64,000 nt of DNA from Phaeobacter porticola (GTDB taxonomy: Bacteria; Pseudomonadota; Alphaproteobacteria; Rhodobacterales; Rhodobacteraceae): the NCBI RefSeq assembly GCF_001888185.1, contig NZ_CP016364.1:3410001-3474000 (forward strand), given 5' to 3'. The number at the start of each line of letters is the position of its first letter. The first letter of the stretch is position 1. The position numbers were made by a program, and so were the translations under genes. The notes under the pieces are model-generated. The model was not told where the DNA came from. It saw nothing but the letters and a program-made list of their open reading frames with translations, and did no database searches. Positions 18,993 through 28,270 of this stretch are shown in pieces.

Positions 18993-21900
18993 CTATTCCG
19001 CCGGAACGGCTGTAGCCTCAAGCGTCAGAGGCTGCGGCAGCTTGTTCAACATCTCTGTCGGACAGATTTGCAGGAAGTTGCCTTTTTCATTGTCCCAATG
19101 TTGCAGGATTTCAGCGGCTTTGCGGCTGCCGGTTTCTTCCAGATGGCGTTCGATCAGACCTTTCAGCTGATCTTCCCAATGGGCGACGGTCACCGCACAG
19201 GTCACCAAAGACTCCATGTTCATCATGGTTTCGGCCTTGCACTCGGGATCGTAGATATAGGCCATGCCGCCGGTCATGCCTGCACCGAAGTTGGCACCAA
19301 TGGAGCCGAGGATTACCGCGATACCACCGGTCATATATTCACAGCCACAGGCGCCACAGCCCTCGACCACCACGCTCGCGCCGGAGTTACGGACGGCAAA
19401 GCGTTCACCGGCACGACCCGCTGCAAACAGGTAGCCATCGGTCGCACCATAGAGAACAGTGTTCCCGACGATGGTGTTTTCGCTCGCATTCAGCGGCGAC
19501 GCCATCGGCGGGCGCACGACGATGGTACCGCCGGACAGACCCTTACCGACATAGTCATTGGCATCACCGGATACTTCCAGCTTCAAACCCGGTGCGGCAA
19601 AGGCACCCAGCGACTGTCCCGCAGAGCCTTGCAGCTTCACCGTCAGGTGATCGGATTGCAGCGTGTTGCGCATACCAAAGTTGCGGACAATGTGGCTGGA
19701 GGTACGGGTGCCGACGGTCCGATGTGTGTTCTGTACCGCATAGGACAGCTGCATCTTCTCGCCGTCCTGCAGGAAGCGGGCGGCGTCACGCACAATTTCC
19801 TTGTCCAACGTATCAGACACTGCGTTGCGGTCCTTATCGCGGTTGTAGACGATATTGGCAGAGCCATCGACGGTGATCAGCAGCGGATTCAGGTCCAGAT
19901 CATCCAGATGCGCAGAGCCACGGGATACCTGTGCCAGAAGGTCTGCCCGACCGATCACCTCATCCAGCGACCGCGCGCCGATGGAGGCGAGGATTTCCCG
20001 CACCTCCTGCGCATAGAAAGTGATCAGGTTCACGACCTTATCTGCATTACCGGTGAACTTGTCGCGCAGGGCCTCATCCTGGGTACAGACCCCCACAGGG
20101 CAGGTGTTGGACTGGCACTGGCGCACCATGATGCAGCCCATGGCAATCAACGCCGCGGTCCCGATGCCGTATTCCTCGGCCCCCAGCATTGCGGCCATCA
20201 CAATATCGCGCCCGGTGCGCAATCCGCCGTCGGTGCGCAGTGTCACCCGCTCGCGCAGGTTGTTCATCGCCAGCACCTGATGCGCCTCGGTCAGGCCCAT
20301 CTCCCACGGCAGGCCCGCATATTTGATCGAGGTCGCAGGCGACGCCCCGGTGCCGCCGTTGTGGCCCGAGATCAGGATGACATCCGCCTTTGCCTTGGCA
20401 ACGCCGGCGGCAATGGTGCCAACACCGGAGGAGGCCACCAGTTTCACCGTCACCTTGCAGCGCGGGTTGATCTGCTTCAGGTCGTAGATCAGCTGCGCGA
20501 GATCCTCGATCGAATAGATATCGTGGTGCGGCGGCGGCGAAATCAGGGTCACGCCTTTGGTGGAGTGGCGCAGGCGGGCAATGAGGTCGGTAACCTTCAT
20601 CCCCGGCAACTGACCGCCCTCGCCGGGCTTGGCGCCTTGAGCCACCTTGATCTCCAGCTCTTCACACTGGTTCAGATATTCCGCAGTCACGCCAAACCGA
20701 CCCGACGCCACCTGCTTGATCTTGGCAGACGGGTTGTCGCCGTTCGGCTCCGGCACGAAATGCGCCGGATCTTCGCCCCCCTCGCCACTGTCGGACTTGG
20801 CACCGATTCGATTCATGGCCACGTTCAGGGTCTTGTGCGCTTCGGGGCTCAGCGCGCCCAAACTCATACCCGGCGTCACAAACCGCTTACGGATCGAAGT
20901 GATCGATTCAACTTCCTCGATCGGCACCGGCTTACCCAGCGGCTTCACCTGCAGCAGATCGCGCAGATGGATCGGCGGGTTCGACTGCATCTTCGCCGAA
21001 TACTGCTTCCACAGCTCAAACGAGGCACGGTTGCAGGCCATCTGCATCATATGCATGGAGGTCGCTTCCCACGCATGGGTCTCACCGGATTTGCGGGCTT
21101 TGTAGAACCCTCCAATGGGCAGAACGTCCTGACCGTTATCCCATGCCTTGGCGTGGATCTCTTCCAGTTTGCTCTGGATGCCGGTCACACCGATGCCCGA
21201 AATTCGGCTGGTCATGCCAGGGAAGAACTCGGCGCACATGGCACGGGAGAGACCCACCGCCTCAAAGTTGAGACCGCCGCGATAGGAGGAAATCACCGAG
21301 ATACCCATCTTCGCCATGATCTTCAGCAGACCTTGGTCGATGGCCTCGCGGTAGCGGGCGACATTCTCGGTCAGGCTACCATCCAGCAAGCCGCGATCAA
21401 TCCGGTCGGCCAGCGAATCCTCCGCCAGATAGGCGTTCACCACAGTGGCACCACAGCCGATCAGAACCGCAAAATAATGCGGGTCAATACACTCGGCGGA
21501 GCGCACATTGAGAGAGCAGAAGGTCCGCAGCCCCTTGCGGGTCAGATGCGAATGCACGGCAGACGTCGCCAGAATCATCGGCATCGCCACCCGGCCCTCA
21601 CCCGAATGCTGATCGGTCAGAACAATATGGCCGGCACCGGAGCTGACAGCCTCTTCCGCCTCGGCACGGATCCGAGCAAGGGCTGCGTTGAGCGATCCCT
21701 GACCAGGGGCAAAGCTACAGTCGATTTCTGCCAGCGGCGCGTTCAGGTTCTGAACCAGTTCGTCCCACTGGGAATTGCCGACAAAGGGGCTTTCCAGCAC
21801 GATGATTTCGGTTTGAGAGCTGTCTTCATCCAGCACATTCTTGAGGTTACCAAAGCGGGTTTTCAGCGACATCACGCGAAATTCGCGCAAGGAGTCGATG

Positions 21901-23525
21901 GGCGGGTTGGTCACCTGAGAGAAATTCTGACGGAAGAAATGGCTCAACGGGCGGTACATTTTCGACAAGACGGCAGAAGGCGTGTCATCGCCCATGGAGG
22001 CAAGGGTTTCCTTGCCATCCTCAGCCATCGGCGCAAGGATCTGCTCCAGCTCTTCGATGGTATAGCCGGCAGCAATCTGACGACGGCGCAGCTCATCTCC
22101 GCTGAACAGCGGCTTTTCGGTGGCTGTGGCAAGCGTACTGTCCAGATCGTTGATCTTCTTCACCCAATCACCAAACGGCAAGGCCGAGGCCAGTTTGTTC
22201 TTGATCGCGGTGTCGTGGAACAGCTTGCCCTTTTTCATGTCGACAGCCAGCATCTGACCCGGACCAAGCGCGCCCTTTTCGACGACAGTGGCCTCGTCAA
22301 TCGGCACCATGCCAGCCTCGGAACCGGCAATCACCAACCCATCCCCGGTCACGACATAGCGCATCGGGCGCAGGCCGTTACGGTCGAGACCAGCACAGAC
22401 CCAGCGACCATCGGTCATTGCCAGTGCGGCGGGGCCATCCCAGGGCTCCATCACGGAGTTGCAGTAGGAATACATGTCACGCCAGGCCTGCGGCAGTTCC
22501 ACCGCCTGTTTGGACCAGCTTTCGGGCACCATCATGGTCTTGGCCATCGGTGCCGAACGGCCCGCCCGCACCAGAACCTCAAACACCGAATCCAGTGCCG
22601 CAGAGTCAGATGACCCGCTTGCAACGATCGGTTTGATGTCCTCGGCGTAGTCCCCAAAGGTCGAAGAGGCCATGCGGATCTCATGGCTCTTCATCCAATT
22701 CATATTGCCCTTCAGCGTGTTGATCTCGCCGTTGTGGGCCAACATGCGGAACGGCTGGGCCAGCCACCACTGCGGAAACGTATTGGTAGAGTAACGCTGG
22801 TGATAGATCGCAAAGGCGCTCTCAAACCGTTCATCCATCAGATCGGGGTAGAACACGGCGACCTGCTCGGCCAGCATCATGCCCTTGTAGATGATTGAGC
22901 GGCAGGACAGCGACGCGATATAAAGTTGTCCAACCTGCGCGGCAGCGGCGGCTTTCTCGATCCGGCGACGAATCACATAAAGCTCGCGCTCAAAGGTTTC
23001 CTCATCCACGCCTTTGGAATTGGAGATCAGGATCTGCTCAATCTCGGGGCGGGTCGCGTTTGCCTTTTCCCCCAGACAGGTGACATCCACCGGCACATGG
23101 CGCCAGCCATAGATGTAATAGCCCATCCGCAGAACTTCGCTTTCCACGATGGTCCGGCAGCGTTCCTGTGCTCCAAAATCAGTACGCGGCAAGAAGACCT
23201 GACCAACCGCCATCAGCTGATCTTCACGCGGCTCGTGGCCGGTGCGGCGAACCTGATCATAGAAGAACGGTGCCGGAATCTGCACGTGAATGCCGGCGCC
23301 ATCGCCGGTCATGCCGTCGGCATCAACCGCCCCCCGGTGCCAGATCGCTTTCAGCGCGTCGATGCCAGCCTCAACCACCTTGCGGCTGCGTTTGCCGTTG
23401 ACCGAAACAACAAGGCCAACACCGCAGGAAGAATGCTCTTCTTCTTCCGCATAGAGACCGTTTTCAGCCATCCACTGACGCTTTGCCTCTTCGGCGCGTA
23501 CCCATTCTGCATCATATTTTGTCAT
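18993..23525 (-). CDS. gltB: glutamate synthase (NADPH) large subunit
   Basis: A 1510-residue subunit that takes the amide nitrogen of glutamine and makes glutamate from 2-oxoglutarate. The class II amidotransferase Cys is C34 (HSSCGVG). The residues before it are probably a propeptide. The central domain and the FMN domain follow (GEGGEDPAHF, ISGHNGGTGASP), with the [3Fe-4S] cysteines in CIMVRQCQSNTCPVGVC. A C-terminal GXGXG beta-helix domain (GGTIVVRPP, GGAY-type repeats) closes the protein. The length is normal for bacterial GltB. It follows gltD by 63 bases and forms the alpha-2-oxoglutarate/glutamine arm of ammonia assimilation. Confidence 0.97.
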   Translation of the reverse strand: MTKYDAEWVRAEEAKRQWMAENGLYAEEEEHSSCGVGLVVSVNGKRSRKVVEAGIDALKAIWHRGAVDADGMTGDGAGIHVQIPAPFFYDQVRRTGHEPREDQLMAVGQVFLPRTDFGAQERCRTIVESEVLRMGYYIYGWRHVPVDVTCLGEKANATRPEIEQILISNSKGVDEETFERELYVIRRRIEKAAAAAQVGQLYIASLSCRSIIYKGMMLAEQVAVFYPDLMDERFESAFAIYHQRYSTNTFPQWWLAQPFRMLAHNGEINTLKGNMNWMKSHEIRMASSTFGDYAEDIKPIVASGSSDSAALDSVFEVLVRAGRSAPMAKTMMVPESWSKQAVELPQAWRDMYSYCNSVMEPWDGPAALAMTDGRWVCAGLDRNGLRPMRYVVTGDGLVIAGSEAGMVPIDEATVVEKGALGPGQMLAVDMKKGKLFHDTAIKNKLASALPFGDWVKKINDLDSTLATATEKPLFSGDELRRRQIAAGYTIEELEQILAPMAEDGKETLASMGDDTPSAVLSKMYRPLSHFFRQNFSQVTNPPIDSLREFRVMSLKTRFGNLKNVLDEDSSQTEIIVLESPFVGNSQWDELVQNLNAPLAEIDCSFAPGQGSLNAALARIRAEAEEAVSSGAGHIVLTDQHSGEGRVAMPMILATSAVHSHLTRKGLRTFCSLNVRSAECIDPHYFAVLIGCGATVVNAYLAEDSLADRIDRGLLDGSLTENVARYREAIDQGLLKIMAKMGISVISSYRGGLNFEAVGLSRAMCAEFFPGMTSRISGIGVTGIQSKLEEIHAKAWDNGQDVLPIGGFYKARKSGETHAWEATSMHMMQMACNRASFELWKQYSAKMQSNPPIHLRDLLQVKPLGKPVPIEEVESITSIRKRFVTPGMSLGALSPEAHKTLNVAMNRIGAKSDSGEGGEDPAHFVPEPNGDNPSAKIKQVASGRFGVTAEYLNQCEELEIKVAQGAKPGEGGQLPGMKVTDLIARLRHSTKGVTLISPPPHHDIYSIEDLAQLIYDLKQINPRCKVTVKLVASSGVGTIAAGVAKAKADVILISGHNGGTGASPATSIKYAGLPWEMGLTEAHQVLAMNNLRERVTLRTDGGLRTGRDIVMAAMLGAEEYGIGTAALIAMGCIMVRQCQSNTCPVGVCTQDEALRDKFTGNADKVVNLITFYAQEVREILASIGARSLDEVIGRADLLAQVSRGSAHLDDLDLNPLLITVDGSANIVYNRDKDRNAVSDTLDKEIVRDAARFLQDGEKMQLSYAVQNTHRTVGTRTSSHIVRNFGMRNTLQSDHLTVKLQGSAGQSLGAFAAPGLKLEVSGDANDYVGKGLSGGTIVVRPPMASPLNASENTIVGNTVLYGATDGYLFAAGRAGERFAVRNSGASVVVEGCGACGCEYMTGGIAVILGSIGANFGAGMTGGMAYIYDPECKAETMMNMESLVTCAVTVAHWEDQLKGLIERHLEETGSRKAAEILQHWDNEKGNFLQICPTEMLNKLPQPLTLEATAVPAE

Positions 23526-23588
23526 GTCTTACTCCCGTTCCGGTGGGCGGCCCCTTGGGGGCGGCACCTGCCCGGTAGAATATCTGTC

Positions 23589-25034
23589 TTACTCGGCGGC
23601 CATGCTGCTGGCGGCGGTGTTGAAACGGCTCAGGATTGCCTCGGCACAGTCGCGCCCATCCTTGATGGCCCAGACGACCAGCGAGGCACCGCGCACGATG
23701 TCACCTACTGCGTAGACGCCATCCAGCTCGGTCGCGCCGGTCTGGAACGTCGCCTTGACGGTGCCCCAGCGGGTCACTGGCAGTTCCGGCTGATCCCACA
23801 GTGTCGGCAGATTCTCGGGCTCGAACCCAAGCGCCTTGATCACCAGATCAGCGGGCTCAATATAATCGGCACCTTCGATCACTTCCGGGGCTTGACGGCC
23901 AGAGGCATCAGGCTGACCCAGGCGCATTTTCTGCACCATCACACCTGCAACCTTGCCGCCGTCATCGGTGAAACCTTTGGGCGCCGACAGCCATTCAAAC
24001 ACCACGCCTTCTTCCTCGGCGTTCTGGGTTTCGCGCTGCGAGCCCGGCATATTGGCGCGGTCACGGCGATAGAGACATTTCACCGAGGTTGCGCCTTGAC
24101 GAATAGACGTCCGTACGCAGTCCATCGCAGTGTCACCACCTCCGATCACCACAACACGCTTGCCATCAGCGTTGAGGGTGCCGTTGTCGAACTCTTCGAT
24201 GCTGTCGCCGAAGTTCGACGCCTTGTTGGACACAGTCAGGAAATCAATCGCCTTTACGATCCCGGTGGCACCGGAACCCGGCATTTCCAGATCGCGGGAC
24301 TTGTAGACACCTGTAGCGATGATCACCGCATCATGTTTGGCGCGGATGTCATCAAAGGAAATATCCTGACCCACGTTGCAGTTCATCACGAACTCAACAC
24401 CGCCATCCGCCAGCAGCTGATTGCGGCGCATCACGACGTCTTTTTCCAACTTGAAGCCAGGAATGCCGTAAGTCAGCAGACCACCGGCGCGATCGTAGCG
24501 ATCATAGATGGTGACCTTCACACCAGCGCGACGCAGCATGTCCGCCGCGGCCAGCCCCCCCGGGCCTGCGCCAATGATACCAACAGATTCGCCACGCTCA
24601 TGCGCCGGTTTGATTGGCTGCACCCAACCTTTGTCCCAGGCCGTGTCGGTGATGTATTTTTCAACCGCGCCGATGGTGACCGTACCATGACCCGATTGTT
24701 CGATCACACAATTGCCTTCGCATAGACGGTCCTGCGGACAAATCCGACCGCAGATTTCCGGGAACGTATTGGTAGCCTGGCTGGTCTCATACGCCTCTTG
24801 CAGGCGACCCGTGGCGGTCAGGTGCAGCCAGTCGGGGATATTGTTATGTAAAGGGCAATGCGACTGGCAGTAGGGCACACCACATTGGCTGCAGCGGCTG
24901 GCCTGTTCTTCAGCCTTGGCGGCCGCGAATTCGGCATAGATTTCGTCGAAATCTTCCCTGCGGTCTTCTGCGGCCCGTTTGCTGGGCATGTCGCGGTCGA
25001 TCTGCACGAATTTGAGCATCGGTTGCTTGGCCAC
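23589..25034 (-). CDS. gltD: glutamate synthase (NADPH) small subunit
   Basis: A 481-residue FAD and NADPH-binding subunit that feeds electrons to GltB. The N-terminal Cys clusters (CSQCGVPYCQSHCP and CGRICPQDRLCEGNC) bind two [4Fe-4S] centres. Two dinucleotide folds follow, SVGIIGAGPGGLAAADML (about residue 150) for FAD and VVVIGGGDTAMDCVR (about residue 290) for NADPH. It is transcribed first in a gltD-gltB order. The 239-base gap to divergent uppP contains its promoter. No recognised nitrogen-regulator site was found there. Confidence 0.96.
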   Translation of the reverse strand: MAKQPMLKFVQIDRDMPSKRAAEDRREDFDEIYAEFAAAKAEEQASRCSQCGVPYCQSHCPLHNNIPDWLHLTATGRLQEAYETSQATNTFPEICGRICPQDRLCEGNCVIEQSGHGTVTIGAVEKYITDTAWDKGWVQPIKPAHERGESVGIIGAGPGGLAAADMLRRAGVKVTIYDRYDRAGGLLTYGIPGFKLEKDVVMRRNQLLADGGVEFVMNCNVGQDISFDDIRAKHDAVIIATGVYKSRDLEMPGSGATGIVKAIDFLTVSNKASNFGDSIEEFDNGTLNADGKRVVVIGGGDTAMDCVRTSIRQGATSVKCLYRRDRANMPGSQRETQNAEEEGVVFEWLSAPKGFTDDGGKVAGVMVQKMRLGQPDASGRQAPEVIEGADYIEPADLVIKALGFEPENLPTLWDQPELPVTRWGTVKATFQTGATELDGVYAVGDIVRGASLVVWAIKDGRDCAEAILSRFNTAASSMAAE

Positions 25035-25273
25035 GGGGCGGACTCCATGTTGGGCTGGCTGCGATAAATGAGTGATCGGAGCGGAGCGAATTAAAAGTCA
25101 ACTATACTGACCTAATATGGCAGCAGTTATGTTCTGATACCGTCCTGAGCGAAAATGTACAGTAATTTTAGGTCCACTTCGGACCAATTTGTTGCGATGG
25201 CCAATGAAATCAACGGATTTACACGCCCGCCGTTCTTTGCCATCCCTGCGGGATCCCTAATCGGACCAACATA

Positions 25274-26080
25274 ATGCCCCTCTTTCAGCTGATCCTTATC
25301 GCCCTGATTCAGGGCATCACCGAATTTCTGCCGGTGTCTTCGTCCGGCCATCTGATTCTGCTGCCAGGGCTTACAGGGTTGGAAGATCAGGGGCAGGTGA
25401 TCGACGTCGCCGTCCATGTGGGCACGCTGGCGGCGGTGGTGCTGTTTTTTTGGCAGGACGTGCGCACAGGGCTGATCGGCCTGCCACGCGCCCTGGCCGG
25501 ACGGCTGGACACACCTGGCGCCCAGCTGGCCATGGGGTTAATCGTTGCGACTATTCCAACCGTTTTGTTCGGGGCATTTCTGCATTTCAGCGGGTTGAGC
25601 GATGCCCTGCGATCCATGAAAGTGATTGGCTGGACGATGCTGGGTTTTGGCATCGTACTTTATATGGCGGATCGCTATGGGCGAATACATAAGCAAAGCA
25701 GCGACTGGCACCTGCGTGATGCGCTGATCATGGGGCTATGGCAGATGCTGGCGCTAATCCCTGGCACATCCCGGTCTGGCATCACCATCACTGGCGCGCG
25801 CCAGCTGGGCTATACCCGGATGGATGCAGCGCGGATTTCGATGCTTATGTCGATCCCGACCATCGTCGCATCAGCCGTACTATTGGGGACAGAAGTCGCG
25901 ATAGAGGCCAAACCAGCAGTGATTCGCGATGCTGTGATTGCCGCAGCGCTGGCCATGATAGCAGCCCTTGGGGCGTTGACACTAATGATGCGACTGCTGC
26001 GAACGGTCAGTTTTACACCCTATGTCATCTACCGGGTGATCCTGGGCACGATCCTCCTGATGATCGCCTACCAAACCTGA
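25274..26080 (+). CDS. uppP: undecaprenyl-diphosphate phosphatase
   Basis: A 268-residue membrane phosphatase (BacA/UppP) that recycles undecaprenyl pyrophosphate for peptidoglycan and other cell-wall polymers. The two active-site motifs are present: QGITEFLPVSSSGHL near residues 13-28 (with the Glu and Ser residues) and the phosphate-binding PGTSRSG near residues 163-169. About eight transmembrane segments fill the rest. The gene is divergent from gltD, and a bidirectional terminator lies 27 bases after the stop. Confidence 0.96.
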   Translation: MPLFQLILIALIQGITEFLPVSSSGHLILLPGLTGLEDQGQVIDVAVHVGTLAAVVLFFWQDVRTGLIGLPRALAGRLDTPGAQLAMGLIVATIPTVLFGAFLHFSGLSDALRSMKVIGWTMLGFGIVLYMADRYGRIHKQSSDWHLRDALIMGLWQMLALIPGTSRSGITITGARQLGYTRMDAARISMLMSIPTIVASAVLLGTEVAIEAKPAVIRDAVIAAALAMIAALGALTLMMRLLRTVSFTPYVIYRVILGTILLMIAYQT

Positions 26081-26106
26081 TACCGCCGCCCCTCAGTCAA
26101 ACATAA

Positions 26107-26131
26107 AAAGCGCAGGACACGCCTGCGCTTT
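26107..26131. terminator. bidirectional terminator between uppP and the NDUFA9-like gene
   Basis: AAAGCGCAGG (26107-26116) pairs perfectly with CCTGCGCTTT (26122-26131) around a 5-base loop. The A and T tracts allow use by both convergent genes. Confidence 0.8.
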
Positions 26132-26152
26132 CCACTCAGAATGTGAGACAGA

Positions 26153-27142
26153 TCAGAGGTCGTTACGCAGATTGCGCGCGGAATCCATGATGTCATCATA
26201 CTGGCCGGATGGGCGGAATTTCCACAAGTAGTCGGGCAAAACCGACGCCAGCGAAACCGGACGAATCCCAAGCGCATCAAACCCCTTGGCGCTACCGCCA
26301 ACCACATTGTCGGTAGCGAGGTTCTTAAGCTGATCGCGGGTCAGCATCTTGTTCTCAATCAGCTGGAAGCTAACGTATTGCAGTACATCAAAACCCAGCG
26401 CGACCAGCTTGGCAATCGGGCCCGGCAGCGACAGCACCAGCCGGCGACGGTTGATCACCTCCAGCATCTGCTGCATCAGCGCCCCAAAGCTTTTCACCTC
26501 CGGGCCGCCCAGCTCATAGATACCCGGCTTTGCCCGCCCCAAGACACCAGCAACCGCCGCCTTGGCGACATCATCAACGTAAACCGGCTGGAATTTGGTA
26601 TCAGCGTGGGCAATAGGCAGGGTCGGCGACAGGCGCGTCATCGCCGCAAATCGGTTGAAGAACTGGTCCTCGACACCAAAGATGATCGATGGACGCAAGA
26701 TAACCGCATCGGGCATATACTTCAGAACAGCTGCCTCGCCGGCCGCTTTGGTCTGGGCGTAGTCGCTATCGCCCTCCTTGCTGGCGCCAATCGCCGACAT
26801 GTGGACCAATGTGGAAATGCCTTGGCTTGCAGCAAGTCGCGCCACCCGCTCCGGCCCTTCGGCCTGAATTGCATCAAAGGTGTTTTTTCCCGTCTCATTC
26901 AGGATGCCAACGCAGTTCACCACGGCGTCTGCGCCCTGCATCACCGCTGCGACAGAGGCGTCATCGCGAATGTTGCACAGCACTGGCTCCACCTGTCCCG
27001 GTGTGCCGTAGGGCTTCACATACATCGCTTCATTCGGGCGACGCACGGCGACCCGCACCCGCCAGCCTTCTTTGGCCATGCGACGTGCGATGTAACGACC
27101 GACGAAACCGGATCCACCATAGATCGTGACCAGTTTGGACAT
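26153..27142 (-). CDS. complex I NDUFA9 subunit family / NAD(P)-binding protein
   Basis: A 329-residue atypical SDR. The N-terminal Rossmann motif is TIYGGSGFVGRYIARRMAKEG (about residues 6-26), and the active-site region is HMSAIGASKEGDSDYAQTKAAGE with a Tyr-x-x-x-Lys. In alphaproteobacteria such proteins are homologues of the mitochondrial complex I accessory subunit NDUFA9, but they are also annotated simply as NAD(P)H-binding proteins. Whether this copy binds complex I is unknown. It is convergent with uppP and divergent from the globin gene, with 192 bases between. Confidence 0.85.
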   Translation of the reverse strand: MSKLVTIYGGSGFVGRYIARRMAKEGWRVRVAVRRPNEAMYVKPYGTPGQVEPVLCNIRDDASVAAVMQGADAVVNCVGILNETGKNTFDAIQAEGPERVARLAASQGISTLVHMSAIGASKEGDSDYAQTKAAGEAAVLKYMPDAVILRPSIIFGVEDQFFNRFAAMTRLSPTLPIAHADTKFQPVYVDDVAKAAVAGVLGRAKPGIYELGGPEVKSFGALMQQMLEVINRRRLVLSLPGPIAKLVALGFDVLQYVSFQLIENKMLTRDQLKNLATDNVVGGSAKGFDALGIRPVSLASVLPDYLWKFRPSGQYDDIMDSARNLRNDL

Positions 27143-27234
27143 CTTTTGGCTCCTACATTAGCTGTTGATCCGATTTACCGCCCCCAGCCCCTTGGAACAA
27201 GGCGCAAATCGACCCAAGTTGCCGCAATGTCCCA

Positions 27235-27250
27235 CAGGTTGATTAACCTG
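27235..27250. promoter_or_regulatory. palindrome in the NDUFA9-like/globin divergent promoter region
   Basis: CAGGTT (27235-27240) and AACCTG (27245-27250) flank GATT, giving a near-perfect 16-base palindrome midway in the 192-base divergent gap. It could be an operator for either gene. It does not match an FNR box. Confidence 0.35.
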
Positions 27251-27334
27251 CGATTTAGTTGCCCGCGATAAGCTGCCCAGACAAGGACAGGGTATGAACC
27301 CGGACAACATCAGGCAGATCGGAGCACGTGCGAA

Positions 27335-27745
27335 ATGATCACCGAACACGACAAAGGGTTGATACGCAGTAGTGTTGAAAGCGAACGTATGGATCTCAGC
27401 CTGTTCGTATCACGCTTCTATAAAAGGTTTTTTGAAAGCTGCCCGGACACCCGTAAACTCTTTCCAGACGACATCGCCCTTCAAGAAGACAAGCTGCTGA
27501 CATCGCTGATGCATATCATCGAGGCGCTTGATCATCCTGAAAAACTGAGCGCCATCCTGAAACAGCAAGGAGAGAGACATCGTGCGATCCAGATCTCAGA
27601 CCAACACTTCAACAGCTTCATCCAAAGCTTCACAGGAGCGTTAGCAGAAACGCTTGGCCCCGACTGGACCGCAGAAGTGCGCGACGTCTGGATAGTTTTT
27701 CTGACAGATGTTGTGCAGACAATGAATTTTTTGAAACCAAACTAG
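27335..27745 (+). CDS. small single-domain globin-like protein
   Basis: A 136-residue protein with the spacing of a bacterial globin. A Phe at residue 43 (KLFP) fits the CD1 position, and His82 in GERHRAIQ fits the proximal F8 haem ligand. A C-terminal amphipathic helix (WTAEVRDVWIVFLTDVVQTM) resembles helices G and H of Vitreoscilla-type haemoglobin. No reductase domain is attached. Possible roles are oxygen or nitric-oxide binding. GGAG at 27321-27324 precedes the ATG by ten bases. The tRNA-Leu promoter begins only about 60 bases after the stop. Confidence 0.72.
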   Translation: MITEHDKGLIRSSVESERMDLSLFVSRFYKRFFESCPDTRKLFPDDIALQEDKLLTSLMHIIEALDHPEKLSAILKQQGERHRAIQISDQHFNSFIQSFTGALAETLGPDWTAEVRDVWIVFLTDVVQTMNFLKPN

Positions 27746-27807
27746 AGCAGTTCGAACGCTTGGCGATCTATCCCTGCGCACCGCGTTCCCAGCCGTAAAT
27801 TTTTCGT

Positions 27808-27836
27808 TTGACGCCCCCGATACTTCTGATTATACG
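27808..27836 (+). promoter_or_regulatory. promoter of the first tRNA-Leu
   Basis: TTGACG (-35, 27808-27813), a 17-base spacer and TATACG (-10, 27831-27836) lie 15 bases before the tRNA. The same elements with the same spacing precede the second copy. Confidence 0.7.
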
Positions 27837-27851
27837 CCCCACACGACACCT

Positions 27852-27938
27852 GCCCAGGTGGCGGAATTGGTAGACGCGCTAGCTTCAGGTGCTAGTGTCT
27901 GTATGGACGTGGAGGTTCGAGTCCTCTCCTGGGCACCA
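27852..27938 (+). tRNA. tRNA-Leu (anticodon CAG), first copy
   Basis: An 87-base type II tRNA with encoded CCA. The acceptor stem GCCCAGG (27852-27858) pairs with CCTGGGC (27928-27934), and CCA is at 27936-27938. The anticodon arm is CTAGC-TTCAGGT-GCTAG, so the anticodon is CAG (reads CUG). A long variable arm and a GGTTCGAGTCC T arm confirm a leucine tRNA. Its 3' end doubles as the left boundary of the relic element that follows. Confidence 0.95.
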
Positions 27939-27942
27939 AAAT
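27925..27942. other. candidate attL: tRNA 3'-end repeat
   Basis: The 18 bases TCTCCTGGGCACCAAAAT, covering the tRNA acceptor end and four bases beyond it, recur exactly at 29717-29734 and at 30008-30025. The first two copies bracket an integrase relic, as expected for integration into a tRNA gene. Confidence 0.65.
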
Positions 27943-27961
27943 CAACCCCCAAAAATCAATA

Positions 27962-28270
27962 TTATAAGATTTTAAGGGGATTTTGTCGTTTTGATCTCTC
28001 AAACTGCCCCACACTATAGTTTCGCATCCCGATCAGAATATACTCGCTAAAGCTGTGAGAATGGAGATCAAAGCGACAGGCGAAACCTCCGCACACACTG
28101 GCTGCGAAATGCTCCTCTCGACGAGAGCCTGACAATTCCAAACCATCCTCGACGCCAGCACCACCCAATAAACAAGGCACGCCCCAGAACCGCTTTCTCT
28201 GCGGTATCACCGCCGATTCTGTCAAAACCCGCGCCAACGCTTGAGCAGCAGAAGGAATGGGTGTTGGCAC
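27962..28270 (-). CDS. uncharacterised short frame in the relic element
   Basis: A frame of 102 codons on the minus strand, ending 25 bases after the tRNA. The last half (FDLHSHSFSEYILIGMRNYS and beyond) reads like real coding sequence, whereas the N-terminal half is low-complexity and may be a chance extension. It overlaps the next frame by about 50 bases. I do not recognise a family. It may be the 3' end of a lost element gene. Confidence 0.25.
   Translation of the reverse strand: MPTPIPSAAQALARVLTESAVIPQRKRFWGVPCLLGGAGVEDGLELSGSRREEHFAASVCGGFACRFDLHSHSFSEYILIGMRNYSVGQFERSKRQNPLKIL

Noticed and set aside
18483-22613. A 1376-codon open frame on the plus strand
   Set aside because: It is antisense to gltB throughout. 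Long antisense frames are common opposite GC-rich coding sequence, and it shows no start context or recognised domain.
22926-24725. A 599-codon open frame on the plus strand across gltB and gltD
   Set aside because: It is antisense to two well-supported genes and crosses their gap, so it is a shadow frame.
25035-25273. Regulatory site in the gltD-uppP gap (GGTCC-N5-GGACC at 25171-25185)
   Set aside because: The 5-bp repeat is too short to stand out from chance, and it matches no known nitrogen regulator site.
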